A DNA stretch of 34,536 bases from NCBI GenBank assembly GCA_050258735.1, contig JBLMZJ010000143.1:1-34536 (forward strand), in the 5' to 3' direction. The notes beneath the pieces are model-generated. The model was not told the DNA's origin. It ran no database searches and worked only from the letters and a program-made list of their open reading frames with translations. Shown piece by piece: positions 14,237 through 22,790 of this stretch; position 1 is the stretch's first letter, and every line of letters starts with the position of its first letter. The translations under genes were made by a program, and so were the position numbers. The DNA is from Syntrophomonas_A sp050258735 (GTDB taxonomy: Bacteria > Bacillota > Syntrophomonadia > Syntrophomonadales > Syntrophomonadaceae).

Positions 14237-14456
14237 TGTTGATACTATACAAAGAGGTTGAGGGAGGTGGCATATCGAGAAAAGCATCTTTTGATCCTTT
14301 CATTACTGTTTTAAACAGACCCAAACTCCTGATGCAACAAAGTTGCGTGGAAACCCGGTTTCTTATAGAAGCCTGCATTGCTGATAGATAGATAATAAAA
14401 GTATGCGTATATCCCCGCGCCGCTTCAAACGCCAAGAAAAGGAAGGAGTGTTTTTT

Positions 14457-15659
14457 TTGTTAAAAGAAGTTGTAATCGTAAGCGCATGTCGTACCGCAAT
14501 CGGTAAGTTTATGGGAAGTTTGAAAGATGTTTCAGCCCGGGATCTGGCCATCACCGCCGGAAAAGGTGCTATTGCCAGAGCTGGGATACCTGCCGATCTT
14601 ATCGATGAAATCGTACTTGGTATGGTCTACAACCATCTGCAGGGCTCGTTGATCGCCCGTCAAGTCGGATTGGGCTGTGGTCTCCCCATACGGAGCAATG
14701 CCTGTAATGTCAACCAGAACTGCGGTTCCGGTATGCGTGCATTGGACATCGCCGCAACCAACATCATGTGCGGCAAAACCGATATCGCTCTGGTAGTCGG
14801 AGCTGAAAACATGTCCAGCGCACCCTATATGCTGCCAAAAGCCCGTGCCGGCTATCGTATGGGCAACGGCACTATTGAAGATGCCATGCTCCACGATGGT
14901 CTGTTCGACCGCCTGGTCCCCGGTCATATGGGGCTGACTGCCGAGAATGTTGCAGAGAAATACGGCATTACCCGTGAAGAATGTGACACCCTGGCACTGC
15001 AGAGCCATCAGCGCGCCACCAGAGCCGTACAGGACGGGACCTTCAAACGGGAGATCATTCCGGTGGAGATCGCCAGCAAGAAAGGCACCATACTTTATGA
15101 GACCGATGAACACATGATCCCTGATGCCAGTCTGGAATCGATGGCCAAGCTGCCATCCGCCTTCAAAAAGGGTGGTGTAGTGACTGCTGCCAATGCATCC
15201 GGTATCAATGACGCTGCTGCTGCAGTAGTCATCATGTCCAAGGAAAAGGCTGCCGAACTGGGTCTGAAACCCCTGATGAAGATGATAAACTGCGTAGCCG
15301 AGGGAGTTGCACCTGAAGTAATGGGCCTCGGTCCTGCCGTAGCTATCCCGAAGGGTCTCAAACAAGCCGGCCTGAAATTCGAAGATGTTGATTATTGGGA
15401 GATCAATGAAGCCTTTGCTGCTCAGTTCCTAGGAGTTGGCCGCATGCTGAAGGATGAGTTCAACATGGAACTCAATATGAACAAGTGCAACCTCAACGGT
15501 TCCGGCATCGCCCTGGGCCATCCGGTAGGATGCAGCGCTCTGCGCATCATCGTCAGCCTGTACTATGAACTGGAGAAACAGAACAAGACCGTTGGCGGAG
15601 CTTCACTGTGTGTAGGAACCGGACCTGCCCTGGCTTCCCTGTGGACCAGAGATATATAG
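14457..15659 (+). CDS. Acetyl-CoA C-acetyltransferase (thiolase)
   Basis: A 400-residue thiolase of normal length. The acylated nucleophile is Cys89 (NQNCGSGM). The remaining catalytic residues are Asn317 (NEAF), His355 (GHPVGCSA) and Cys385 (ASLCVGTG). It cleaves acetoacetyl-CoA to two acetyl-CoA in beta-oxidation, or condenses them in reverse. The context with an acyl-CoA dehydrogenase and a sigma-54 promoter suggests the degradative direction. The start is TTG at 14457, with AAGGAAGGAG at about 14438-14448 upstream; longer in-frame starts would add residues not seen in the family. Codons are strongly biased to C/G-ending forms compared with neighbours, suggesting high expression. Longer-chain 3-ketoacyl-CoA thiolase activity is an alternative. 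Confidence 0.93.
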   Translation: MLKEVVIVSACRTAIGKFMGSLKDVSARDLAITAGKGAIARAGIPADLIDEIVLGMVYNHLQGSLIARQVGLGCGLPIRSNACNVNQNCGSGMRALDIAATNIMCGKTDIALVVGAENMSSAPYMLPKARAGYRMGNGTIEDAMLHDGLFDRLVPGHMGLTAENVAEKYGITREECDTLALQSHQRATRAVQDGTFKREIIPVEIASKKGTILYETDEHMIPDASLESMAKLPSAFKKGGVVTAANASGINDAAAAVVIMSKEKAAELGLKPLMKMINCVAEGVAPEVMGLGPAVAIPKGLKQAGLKFEDVDYWEINEAFAAQFLGVGRMLKDEFNMELNMNKCNLNGSGIALGHPVGCSALRIIVSLYYELEKQNKTVGGASLCVGTGPALASLWTRDI

Positions 15660-15735
15660 TTTACATTTTAAGGGATAAAATTTCTGAAGCTGCTAACAGG
15701 AATATATATATACAACTAAAGGGGGGTATTTAATA

Positions 15736-17571
15736 ATGTCAAGTAATTTCGCCTATCTCAATACCCGGGACCTGGAGTTCATCATCCAGGAATGGCTGCC
15801 CAGTGAGAAGGTATTCAACTATGACCAATTCAAGGATTATTATTCCAAGGACGATGTCAAATCCGTTTTGGCTCCCATCCTCAAGATGGCAAAAGAACTG
15901 GTAGAGCCCACCAATGAAGACGGCGACAGCAATCCGGTCAAACTGGTCGACGGCAAAGTAACTCTGCCCAAGAGCTTTGGCCCCCTCTTCCACAAGCTGC
16001 AAGAGGAAGGCTGGGGAACCAGCAATATCGATAAATCCGAAGATGCTATGATCATGCCGCACGTGCTCCATTCGGCCGTTATTGAACTGCTTTGCGCTGC
16101 CAACCCGACCTTCTATCCCTACATCCTGCTGACCAGCGGCGCTGCTGATCTGATCCAGAGCTTCGCTGACCAGGATCTGAAGGACATTTTCCTTCCCAAG
16201 ATGATGGACGGCACCTGGTCCGGAACCATGTGTCTGACTGAGCCCAGCGCCGGTTCCGATGTAGGCGATATCTTATCCAAGGCATATCCCACTGACGACC
16301 CTCGCATCTTCAAGATCAAGGGTCAGAAGATATTCATAACCGGTGGAGACAACGATTTCTGCGAAAACATCATCCACCTCTACCTGGCCCGGGTGGAAGG
16401 CGCTGTAGCTGGTACCTCCGGCATCTCCCTCTTCATCGTCCCCAAGTTCTGGGTGAATGAGGATGGCAGCTTCTCTGACAATGATTGCGTCACCACCGGT
16501 GTCGAGCACAAACTGGGACAGATGGGTTCCTGTACTGCCGCTCTGGCTTTTGGTGATAACGGCAGCTGCCGCGGTTTCCTGCTGGGCAAAAACCCGCTGA
16601 CCAATGACGGCAAAGGTGAAGGCATGGCCCAGATGTTCCAGATGATGAACCTGGCCCGCATGGAAACTGGTCATATGGCTCACTGTTGTATAGCCAACGC
16701 CTTCTACAATGCCCGCGATTATGCCAAAGATAGGGTTCAGGGACGTCCCTTTACCAATCCGCGCGGCGAGAGAGTCACCATTATCAACCACGAAGATATC
16801 CGACGGACCCTCATGATGGGCAAGGCCTATACCGAAGCTAACCGTGCCATGCTGATGAAGGCTCTGTTCAACTTTGATATCCGTGAACATGATCCCGATC
16901 CGGAAGAAGCCAAAAAAGCCAACACCTATGTTGAGATGGTTACCCCGCTCTGTAAGGCCTTCCCCAGTGACGAAGGCTGGTGGCTCTGCGGCGAAGCGAT
17001 CCAGGCTTATGGCGGCTACGGCTTCTGCGAAGAATATCCGGTAGCTCAGATCGCCCGCGACATCAAGATCTACTCTATCTGGGAAGGCACCAACTTCATC
17101 CAGTCCCTGGATTTGGTCGGGCGCAAGATGGGCATGAATAAGGGTGCTGCCTTCATAGCTTTCATTCGGGATATGAAAGACTTCTGCGCGGCTAATAAAG
17201 GCGCTGCCGGGCTAGAGAAGGAGTTTGCCAACTTCGACCGGGCTCTTTCCGCTTATGACGGCATCCTGGGCGCGCTGGCCGGTTGGAAAACCAGCAATCC
17301 CTCACTGATCCCTGTCTTCTCCCGTCGGGTACTGACCGCTACTGCACAGCTGCATGGTGCACACCTGCTGCTGGAACAGGCGCTCATCGCCCAGAAGAGA
17401 GCAGCCGAGGTAGGCGCTGACCATTATGACTACAAATTCTATGACGGTAAAGTGAAGACCGCCAAGTGGTTCGTGAGAAATGTCATTCCTGCGGTTTGGT
17501 GTGCAGCTGACATCATCACTGACGGCGATACCTCATGCCTGGATATAGATATCGCCGCCTTCGATTATTAA
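15736..17571 (+). CDS. Acyl-CoA dehydrogenase, long (about 600-residue) type
   Basis: A 611-residue FAD enzyme oxidising acyl-CoA to trans-2-enoyl-CoA, passing electrons to ETF. It shows the signature MCLTEPSAGSD (165-175), the FITGGDN flavin/substrate segment (200-206), a NLARMETGHMA helix (305-315), QAYGGYGFCEEYPVAQIARD (423-442) and catalytic Glu450 in YSIWEGTN. The extra C-terminal region of about 130 residues and the N-terminal extension place it in the large subgroup related to the DmdC/AcdA-like enzymes rather than the 380-residue butyryl-CoA type. Chain length preference cannot be read. GGGGGG precedes the ATG by 9-10 bases. It follows the thiolase by 76 bp with no terminator between them and shares its high-expression codon use, so the pair forms an operon ending at the 12-bp terminator near 17.6 kb. 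Confidence 0.93.
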   Translation: MSSNFAYLNTRDLEFIIQEWLPSEKVFNYDQFKDYYSKDDVKSVLAPILKMAKELVEPTNEDGDSNPVKLVDGKVTLPKSFGPLFHKLQEEGWGTSNIDKSEDAMIMPHVLHSAVIELLCAANPTFYPYILLTSGAADLIQSFADQDLKDIFLPKMMDGTWSGTMCLTEPSAGSDVGDILSKAYPTDDPRIFKIKGQKIFITGGDNDFCENIIHLYLARVEGAVAGTSGISLFIVPKFWVNEDGSFSDNDCVTTGVEHKLGQMGSCTAALAFGDNGSCRGFLLGKNPLTNDGKGEGMAQMFQMMNLARMETGHMAHCCIANAFYNARDYAKDRVQGRPFTNPRGERVTIINHEDIRRTLMMGKAYTEANRAMLMKALFNFDIREHDPDPEEAKKANTYVEMVTPLCKAFPSDEGWWLCGEAIQAYGGYGFCEEYPVAQIARDIKIYSIWEGTNFIQSLDLVGRKMGMNKGAAFIAFIRDMKDFCAANKGAAGLEKEFANFDRALSAYDGILGALAGWKTSNPSLIPVFSRRVLTATAQLHGAHLLLEQALIAQKRAAEVGADHYDYKFYDGKVKTAKWFVRNVIPAVWCAADIITDGDTSCLDIDIAAFDY

Positions 17572-17583
17572 TCCGATATACCT

Positions 17584-17618
17584 AAAAGGCCTCCGCGTAA
17601 TCGCGGAGGCCTTATTTC
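17584..17618. terminator. Bidirectional terminator between the beta-oxidation pair and the starch-binding gene
   Basis: AAGGCCTCCGCG (17586-17597) and CGCGGAGGCCTT (17602-17613) form a perfect 12-bp GC-rich stem with a TAAT loop. TTATTT follows on the plus strand and TTTTAGG on the minus strand, so it can serve both convergent units. Confidence 0.9.
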
Positions 17619-17629
17619 CTTCTCAAATC

Positions 17630-17953
17630 TTATGCATATGACTGGTAATCGGATGCGACCTGGGAGCTCCAGCCCCGGCCATTGTTATTATCCACCTTGC
17701 CCTGGTCGTCTTTGAAATAGAAGTTCAATTGATCTGAAGCATCGATCTGAAAAGTGGCCTGAAAAGCATTACCTACTCTTTTCATCGAGACTTCCTTGTT
17801 GCCAAAGTGTTGTCCAGCCCCTCCATAGTTGAGACATATAGAAACTCCCTGGGCATTGGCCAGCATACCGGAGTAATTGATTGTTACGTCACGCCTGGTT
17901 TCCGGCGGCATCGGGTTGATCACTACCCCGCCTGACATATCTAAACCTGACAT
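17630..17953 (-). CDS. Stand-alone starch-binding-like (CBM25-type) domain protein
   Basis: A 107-residue single-domain protein. The order VTINYSG, VSICLNYGGAGQHFGNKEVSMKRVGNAFQATFQIDASDQLNFYFKDDQGKVDNNNGRGWSSQV matches the immunoglobulin-like fold of CBM25/CBM53-type starch-binding modules, including the near-invariant Asp-Asn-Asn-Asn-Gly close to the end. No signal peptide and no catalytic domain are present, so it would be cytoplasmic and could bind an intracellular alpha-glucan such as glycogen; this last point is inference. The ATG has an AGGGGG site upstream. It lies 108 bp after accA with no clear terminator between them, so it may receive fab operon transcripts. Confidence 0.6.
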   Translation of the reverse strand: MSGLDMSGGVVINPMPPETRRDVTINYSGMLANAQGVSICLNYGGAGQHFGNKEVSMKRVGNAFQATFQIDASDQLNFYFKDDQGKVDNNNGRGWSSQVASDYQSYA

Positions 17954-18061
17954 AGGATGTCCCCCTTTTTCTCTTAGTTTGCCCGGGGGGCAGGAATTTT
18001 AGCAACAAACGGTCCCTCACTGATATATTTCTTTGCGATACATATCAGAACTACTGCCCTA

Positions 18062-19030
18062 TTATTTAACTTCATTGATAAAATGCTGTCCAAGGGCCCT
18101 GAGTCGCTTGTAGCGTTCTTTTAATATTTCGTTTATATCCTGCTTCATAAGGATGTCCAATTCCCTCTGCAGGACTTCTTTTATACGGCCTGCGATGGTC
18201 TCAAAATCCTGATTGGCCCCTCCCACGGGTTCCTCGATGATACCGTCTATGATTTTAAGTTCCAGCAGATCACTGGCGGTTATCTTCAGGGCTTCTGCCA
18301 TCTCTTCTGCCTTTTCCGGCGTCTTCCAAAGTATTGAAGCGCAGGCCTCGGGTGAAGCTACAGAAAATACCGCATTTGAAAGCATCAGCAGCCGGTCAGC
18401 GACTGCCAGGGCCAGAGCCCCTCCACTGCCGCCTTCACCGGATACGATGGCCACCACTGGCACACGAAGACTGGAAAGGATCATGAGCAGTTCCGATATG
18501 GCCCAGGCCTGTCCCCTCTCCTCGGCTCCTATCCCCGGATAAGCCCCCGGGGTATCGATGAAGGTTATCACAGGTCGGCCAAACTTTTCAGCTTGTTTAA
18601 GCAGACGATAGACCTTGCGATATCCTTCCGGCTGCGGCATCCCGAAATTGCACCGGACATTATCCCTGGTGTTTCTCCCTTTTCGATGCCCGACTATAGT
18701 CACCGGCTGTCCCTGAAATATCCCTATTCCGCCCACTATTGCCTGATCATCCCCAAACTGGCGATCACCGTGCAATTCCATCCAGGAATCGCAGAGATAT
18801 TCTATATAATCAAGTGTCCCGGGCCGGTCGGCATGGCGGGAGAGCAGCACTTTTTCCCAGGCACTTAGATTTTGATATTTGGTTGCCCTGATCCCTGACA
18901 TACGTGCCTCCAGGTCTACCAATTCCTTTTGCAGGTCAAAATCCATGCCTTCCGCCTGGTCTTTGAGCTGGTCCAGTTTGGACATGAAATCCTGGTATTT
19001 TTGTTCAAAATCAAATTGACGCCGGATCAT
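18062..19030 (-). CDS. accA: Acetyl-CoA carboxylase carboxyltransferase subunit alpha
   Basis: With AccD it transfers the carboxyl group from biotin carrier protein to acetyl-CoA, making malonyl-CoA. The 322-residue length and landmarks fit AccA: a coiled N-terminus (DFEQKYQDFMSKLDQLKDQ), RHADRPGTLDYIEYL, ELHGDRQFGDD, VTIVGHRKGRNTRDN, NFGMPQPEGYRKVYRL, ITFIDTPGAYPGIGAEERGQAWAISE, and ISGEGGSGGALALAVAD-like text around 200-220. Two adjacent ATGs overlap the accD stop; the second (19028-19030) is six bases after GGAGG and is preferred over the first (three bases). It is the last gene of the fatty-acid operon. Confidence 0.96.
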   Translation of the reverse strand: MIRRQFDFEQKYQDFMSKLDQLKDQAEGMDFDLQKELVDLEARMSGIRATKYQNLSAWEKVLLSRHADRPGTLDYIEYLCDSWMELHGDRQFGDDQAIVGGIGIFQGQPVTIVGHRKGRNTRDNVRCNFGMPQPEGYRKVYRLLKQAEKFGRPVITFIDTPGAYPGIGAEERGQAWAISELLMILSSLRVPVVAIVSGEGGSGGALALAVADRLLMLSNAVFSVASPEACASILWKTPEKAEEMAEALKITASDLLELKIIDGIIEEPVGGANQDFETIAGRIKEVLQRELDILMKQDINEILKERYKRLRALGQHFINEVK

Positions 19031-19884
19031 CATTTACCTCCCACATGCATGGCCAATAAAGTGGCCAGCGTCTCCTTCAACCTGGTTCGTTCAACAACCA
19101 TATCCAGCATCCCGTGCTCCAGCAGGAACTCAGCCCGCTGAAAACGCTCCGGCATCTGCTGCCGTATAGTCTGCTGGATCACTCGAGGTCCGGCAAATCC
19201 GATCAAGGCCCCCGGTTCGGCGATAATAATGTCAGCCAGTGACGCAAAACTGGCCAATACTCCCCCGGTAGTTGGGTTTGTCAAAAGAGATATAAAAAGA
19301 ATGCCCTGCCTGTGCAGTTCACCGATCACGGTACTGGTCCTGGTCATCTGCATCAGGGAAACCATCCCTTCCTGCATCCGGGCTCCACCCGAAGCGGCTA
19401 CCATTATCAATGGGCATTTCTCGTTTATAGCCATCTCCGCTGCCCGGCATATTTTTTCACCAGCTACTACTCCCATACTCGCCATCATGAAATGCGACTC
19501 CATGACCCCTAAAACAGTTTTAAAACCGCCCACACTGGCAATACCCGTTATGACCGATTCATTAAACCCAGTTTCCTGTTGCCCCCTGACGAGTTTTTCC
19601 TCATAACCCGGGAACCCGAGAATGTTTCGTGAGCTAAACTCTTGATTAAACTCGACAAAGCTGTCGTCATCGCACAGAGCTACTATGCGTTCCCCGGCTG
19701 TCAGGGCAAAATGGAAATTGCATCGTGGACATACCCAGTTGTTGGCTAAAAGTTCAGCTTCGGACAATGACGATGAGCAAGCGGAACAGGTATATTTACC
19801 TGGATAAGCTATGTCTTGCATCAACTCATCCCGGCTCACGTTTATCTCGATGTATTTCTTCTTACCCAAAGGATTTTTAAACAT
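19030..19884 (-). CDS. accD: Acetyl-CoA carboxylase carboxyltransferase subunit beta
   Basis: A 284-residue partner of AccA. The N-terminal zinc ribbon has Cys33, Cys36, Cys52 and Cys55 (CSAC and CPRC). The crotonase-like carboxyltransferase fold shows GFPGYEEKL, VMESHFMMASMGVVAGEKI, the MVAASGGARMQEGMVSLMQM block, the TNPTTGGVLASFASLADII block and GFAGPRVIQQTIRQ. The ATG has an AGGAG site. It lies 88 bp after fabZ, and its stop overlaps the accA start, the usual coupling for this 1:1 complex. Confidence 0.96.
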   Translation of the reverse strand: MFKNPLGKKKYIEINVSRDELMQDIAYPGKYTCSACSSSLSEAELLANNWVCPRCNFHFALTAGERIVALCDDDSFVEFNQEFSSRNILGFPGYEEKLVRGQQETGFNESVITGIASVGGFKTVLGVMESHFMMASMGVVAGEKICRAAEMAINEKCPLIMVAASGGARMQEGMVSLMQMTRTSTVIGELHRQGILFISLLTNPTTGGVLASFASLADIIIAEPGALIGFAGPRVIQQTIRQQMPERFQRAEFLLEHGMLDMVVERTRLKETLATLLAMHVGGK

Positions 19885-19972
19885 TATCTACTCCTGTCAC
19901 ACAGGGAAACTATCCCTACTCACATAACTAAATTGGAGAGATCGCCACCTGGCAATCCCTCCTCAATCCTGA

Positions 19973-20398
19973 TTAACTTCTGTTTAAGGCAAACATGAAT
20001 TCAGCCCCGCAGATGACCTCGTCACCAACCCTTACCTGACCTCGGCCCTTGCCAAAGTTTCCTCGGATCTTCAGCAGTTCTGTGGTAATGACCAGTGAAT
20101 CACCGGGCAGTGCCGGCCTCTTAAACCGTGCCCGGTCTACCCCCGCCAAAAACGGCAGACAATCCCGATATTCCTCCAGGGAAAGCAGGGCACATGCCCC
20201 CACCTGCGCCATTGATTCTATCATCAAAACACCAGGAACCACTGGATGATTAGGAAAATGCCCGCTAAAATACGGTTCATTTATGGTTACATTTTTTATC
20301 CCTACTGCCTTCTGAGCCGGTACTACCTCAATTATCCGGTCCACCAGCAGAAATGGATAACGATGGGGTAAAACCTGCATTATCTCTTCAATATTCAA
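19973..20398 (-). CDS. fabZ: 3-hydroxyacyl-ACP dehydratase FabZ
   Basis: A 141-residue hot-dog-fold dehydratase of the fatty-acid elongation cycle. The catalytic His47 (SGHFPNHP) and Glu61 (PGVLMIESMAQ) are present, with the N-terminal LPHRYPFLLVDRI and the KFKRPALPGD-like segment (ARFKRPALPGD). The start is TTG (20396-20398), the first possible start after an in-frame TGA. Its ribosome site is weak (AGGATTGG about 15 bases away), so expression may depend on coupling. MQVLPHRYP six codons inside is an alternative start. Upstream gap to fabF is 57 bp. Confidence 0.95.
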   Translation of the reverse strand: MNIEEIMQVLPHRYPFLLVDRIIEVVPAQKAVGIKNVTINEPYFSGHFPNHPVVPGVLMIESMAQVGACALLSLEEYRDCLPFLAGVDRARFKRPALPGDSLVITTELLKIRGNFGKGRGQVRVGDEVICGAEFMFALNRS

Positions 20399-20455
20399 TC
20401 TAATTCAATCCAATCCTAATACATTTAGCGATAAGCAACCACAAGCCATAAACCG

Positions 20456-21697
20456 CTATAATATCTTCCTGGCTATCAAGACAGCATTATGGCCGCCAAA
20501 GCCTAAGGAATCAGACATAACCACGTTTAGTTCCTTGGGTCGCGGCAAGCCGGGAACATAATCCAGGTCACACTCCGGATCTTGGTGTTCCAGGTTTATC
20601 GTTGGCGGAACCACATCGTTGGTCATGGCCAATATACTGGCGATCAACTCAATTGCCCCGGCAGCACCGAGCGTGTGCCCGGTAAGCGGTTTGATGGAAC
20701 TGACCAGCAGTTTGCTGGAATGATCACCAAAGACCTTGTGTATGACACCGGTCTCCATCTTGTCATTCAAAGGGGTACCTGTCCCATGAGCATTGATATA
20801 ATCAACTTCCTGCGGGACGATCCCCGCATCCTCCAGAGCCATGTTAAAGGCTATTACCGCTCCATTCCCTTCCACATCGGGCTGAACCATATGATAAGCA
20901 TCGGCACTGGTGCCATAGCCAATCAATTCTGCATAGATCTTTGCCCCTCTGTTTTGGGCATGCTCCATTTCCTCCAAAACAACGATCCCGGCCCCTTCTC
21001 CCATAACAAATCCATTACGGTCGATGTCAAAAGGACGGCAGGCCATTTTAGGCTCGTCGTTGCGGGTCGACATAGCTTTCATAGCACAAAATCCACCCAC
21101 CGCTACCGGAGTGATAGAGGCTTCTGCTCCTCCACAGACCATCACGTCAGCCTTGCCGTGCTGAATCAACTGCAAACCCTCGCCAATCGAATTTGTTCCC
21201 GAGGCACAGGCAGTAACCGTACAGGCACACGGTCCATGACAGCCCAACATAATAGCGGCTTGTCCGGCAGCCATATTGGGTATCATCATGGGGACCAGAA
21301 ATGGGCTGAGCGCTCCAACTCCCTTTTCCAAAAGCACCCGATGCTGACTCTCCATTGTCGCTATTCCGCCAATGCCGGAACCGATCCAAACCCCTATGCG
21401 GTCGGATTTTTCCGGAGAGACCTTAAGTCCCGCATCGTCAGCTGCCATCCGGGCGGCCGCACAGGCAAACTGAACAAAGCGGTCCATGCGCCTGGCGTCC
21501 TTACGGGGAATATAATCTTCCGCCTTGAATCCTCGGATCTGAGCAGCTATACGGGTTGGAAAGGCCGACGCATCGAAACAATCGATATGGTCTATCCCGC
21601 TTTGTCCGGTAATGAGGTTGTTCCAAAACTCGCTAAGGTTTTGACCAATGGCAGTTACCAGGCCCAATCCGGTAATGACCACCCTGCGTTTTTGCAC
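20456..21697 (-). CDS. fabF: Beta-ketoacyl-ACP synthase II (FabF)
   Basis: A 413-residue condensing enzyme. The catalytic triad is Cys164 (TACASGTNSIGEG), His304 (NAHGTGTPLND) and His341 (KPLTGHTLGAAG), with the activating Lys336. The glycine-rich C-terminus ends SLGFGGHNAVLI. It extends acyl-ACP with malonyl-ACP. Translation starts at GTG (21695-21697) with a GAGGTGAAAG site. It follows acpP by 29 bp. Confidence 0.97.
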   Translation of the reverse strand: MQKRRVVITGLGLVTAIGQNLSEFWNNLITGQSGIDHIDCFDASAFPTRIAAQIRGFKAEDYIPRKDARRMDRFVQFACAAARMAADDAGLKVSPEKSDRIGVWIGSGIGGIATMESQHRVLLEKGVGALSPFLVPMMIPNMAAGQAAIMLGCHGPCACTVTACASGTNSIGEGLQLIQHGKADVMVCGGAEASITPVAVGGFCAMKAMSTRNDEPKMACRPFDIDRNGFVMGEGAGIVVLEEMEHAQNRGAKIYAELIGYGTSADAYHMVQPDVEGNGAVIAFNMALEDAGIVPQEVDYINAHGTGTPLNDKMETGVIHKVFGDHSSKLLVSSIKPLTGHTLGAAGAIELIASILAMTNDVVPPTINLEHQDPECDLDYVPGLPRPKELNVVMSDSLGFGGHNAVLIARKIL

Positions 21698-21726
21698 TTC
21701 TCTTTCACCTCAAAACTATATCCAGC

Positions 21727-21969
21727 CTATTCCTTTTCAGCCAGTCTGGATTCTATATAATCTACAGCATCGCCAACAGTTTTCATTTCTTCCGCGGCTT
21801 CCTCGGGAATAGTGATCTCATACTTCTCTTCCAGAAGCATCAGCATCTCGACCACGTCAAGTGAATCTGCCTCCAGCTCCTCTTCGAACCGGGCCTCCAT
21901 GGTGATGATCTCCTCCGGGATATCCTTGATTTCCACAATAACCTGACGTACTACCTCAAATACTGACAT
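21727..21969 (-). CDS. acpP: Acyl carrier protein
   Basis: An 80-residue acidic four-helix carrier. The phosphopantetheine attachment site is Ser36 in ADSLDVVEMLM; the preceding helix (EARFEEELEADSLD) and the EEYDITIPEE-like segment (EEKYEITIPEEAAE) are standard. An ATG six codons upstream exists, but GAAGGAGG lies eight to nine bases before the ATG at 21969. It lies between fabG and fabF, as in many bacteria. Confidence 0.97.
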   Translation of the reverse strand: MSVFEVVRQVIVEIKDIPEEIITMEARFEEELEADSLDVVEMLMLLEEKYEITIPEEAAEEMKTVGDAVDYIESRLAEKE

Positions 21970-22052
21970 GAAAATGACCTCCTTCAATTTCTGTGGATTG
22001 TTTTCTTATATACCAGGTTGAAAGTTTGCCTTTCTCAACTATTGATTTCAGA

Positions 22053-22790
22053 TCAAAAACTCATTCCCCCATCGACCTGTATCACCTGACCAGTAATATA
22101 GGCAGCACGGGAAGAAGCGAGAAAAGCGGCAACCCCTGCTATATCTTCCGGAGTACCCAGCCGGCCTAATGCAATCCCGGAAAGTATCTTTCCTGTTTGC
22201 TCAGCATTCAACGCTGCCGTCATATCGCTCGAAATATAACCGGGGGCAATAACATTAGAGGTTATGTTGCGGTTACCATATTCGCGGGCAATCGATCGGC
22301 TGAATCCAAGTAAACCGGACTTAGCGGCTGCATAATGAGCCTGACCGGCATTACCAGCAATGCCAACAACCGATGAGATATGGATTATCCGGCCATAACG
22401 CTTTCGCATCATATGTTTGACAGCAGCCCGACTGCAATAAAAAGCTCCATTAAGGTTGGTTCGTATCAGCTGATCCCATTCCTCGTCACTGATACGGACC
22501 AGCAGCTGATCTCTGTTTATCCCGGCATTGTTGACCAGCACATCGATCCGGCCGAATCTATCAACTACCTGGTCGATCATTTCCCTGGCTGCCCGGGGAT
22601 CAGATATGTCTGCTCCAACGACCATTCCCATTCCCCCGGCCGCCTCGATCTGGGCGAGTACTTCCTGTGCCGGTCCATCTGTGCAGAGATCATTGACCGC
22701 CACCCGGTATCCTTCCCGGGCCAGTTCAAGGGCAATAGCCCGTCCTATACCCCGTCCGCTTCCGGTAACTAAAGCTACGCCTTCATGCAT
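22053..22790 (-). CDS. fabG: 3-oxoacyl-ACP reductase FabG
   Basis: A 245-residue SDR that reduces 3-ketoacyl-ACP with NADPH. The cofactor motif is TGSGRGIG (9-16), NNAG is at 87-90, and the catalytic tetrad is complete: Asn112 (TNLNG), Ser140, Tyr153 and Lys157 (YAAAK). The C-terminus ends QVIQVDGGMSF. The ATG has an AAGGTGG site and overlaps the fabD stop by 16 bp, so the two are translationally coupled. Confidence 0.96.
   Translation of the reverse strand: MHEGVALVTGSGRGIGRAIALELAREGYRVAVNDLCTDGPAQEVLAQIEAAGGMGMVVGADISDPRAAREMIDQVVDRFGRIDVLVNNAGINRDQLLVRISDEEWDQLIRTNLNGAFYCSRAAVKHMMRKRYGRIIHISSVVGIAGNAGQAHYAAAKSGLLGFSRSIAREYGNRNITSNVIAPGYISSDMTAALNAEQTGKILSGIALGRLGTPEDIAGVAAFLASSRAAYITGQVIQVDGGMSF

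Larger units (their letters stand above)
13419..14456. other. Long AT-rich intergenic control region upstream of the thiolase operon
   Basis: More than 1 kb without a credible gene. From left to right it holds: a 47-codon open stretch on the minus strand (13436-13576) with no usual start codon; a perfect inverted repeat AATTGTATA/TATACAATT (13607-13631); repeated TGCAATAT motifs (13736, 13793, 13813); a near-palindrome CCAATTAATTTGG near 13951; AACCC/GGGTT arms (14189-14204); the sigma-54 site (14220-14236); and a leader of about 210 bases before the TTG start. It looks like a regulatory block with upstream activator sites plus possible remnants. Confidence 0.5.

Noticed and set aside
14194..14391. 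65-codon plus-strand frame spanning the sigma-54 box
   Set aside because: It begins upstream of the predicted transcription start and has no ribosome site; it cannot be expressed from that promoter.
18020..18048. CTGATAT/ATATCAG hairpin after accA as a terminator
   Set aside because: Only 7 bp, AT-rich, with a long loop and no T-run; not counted as a terminator.
20582..21760. 392-codon plus-strand open frame across fabF
   Set aside because: It is antisense to fabF and acpP, both supported by catalytic motifs; its residues show no domain.
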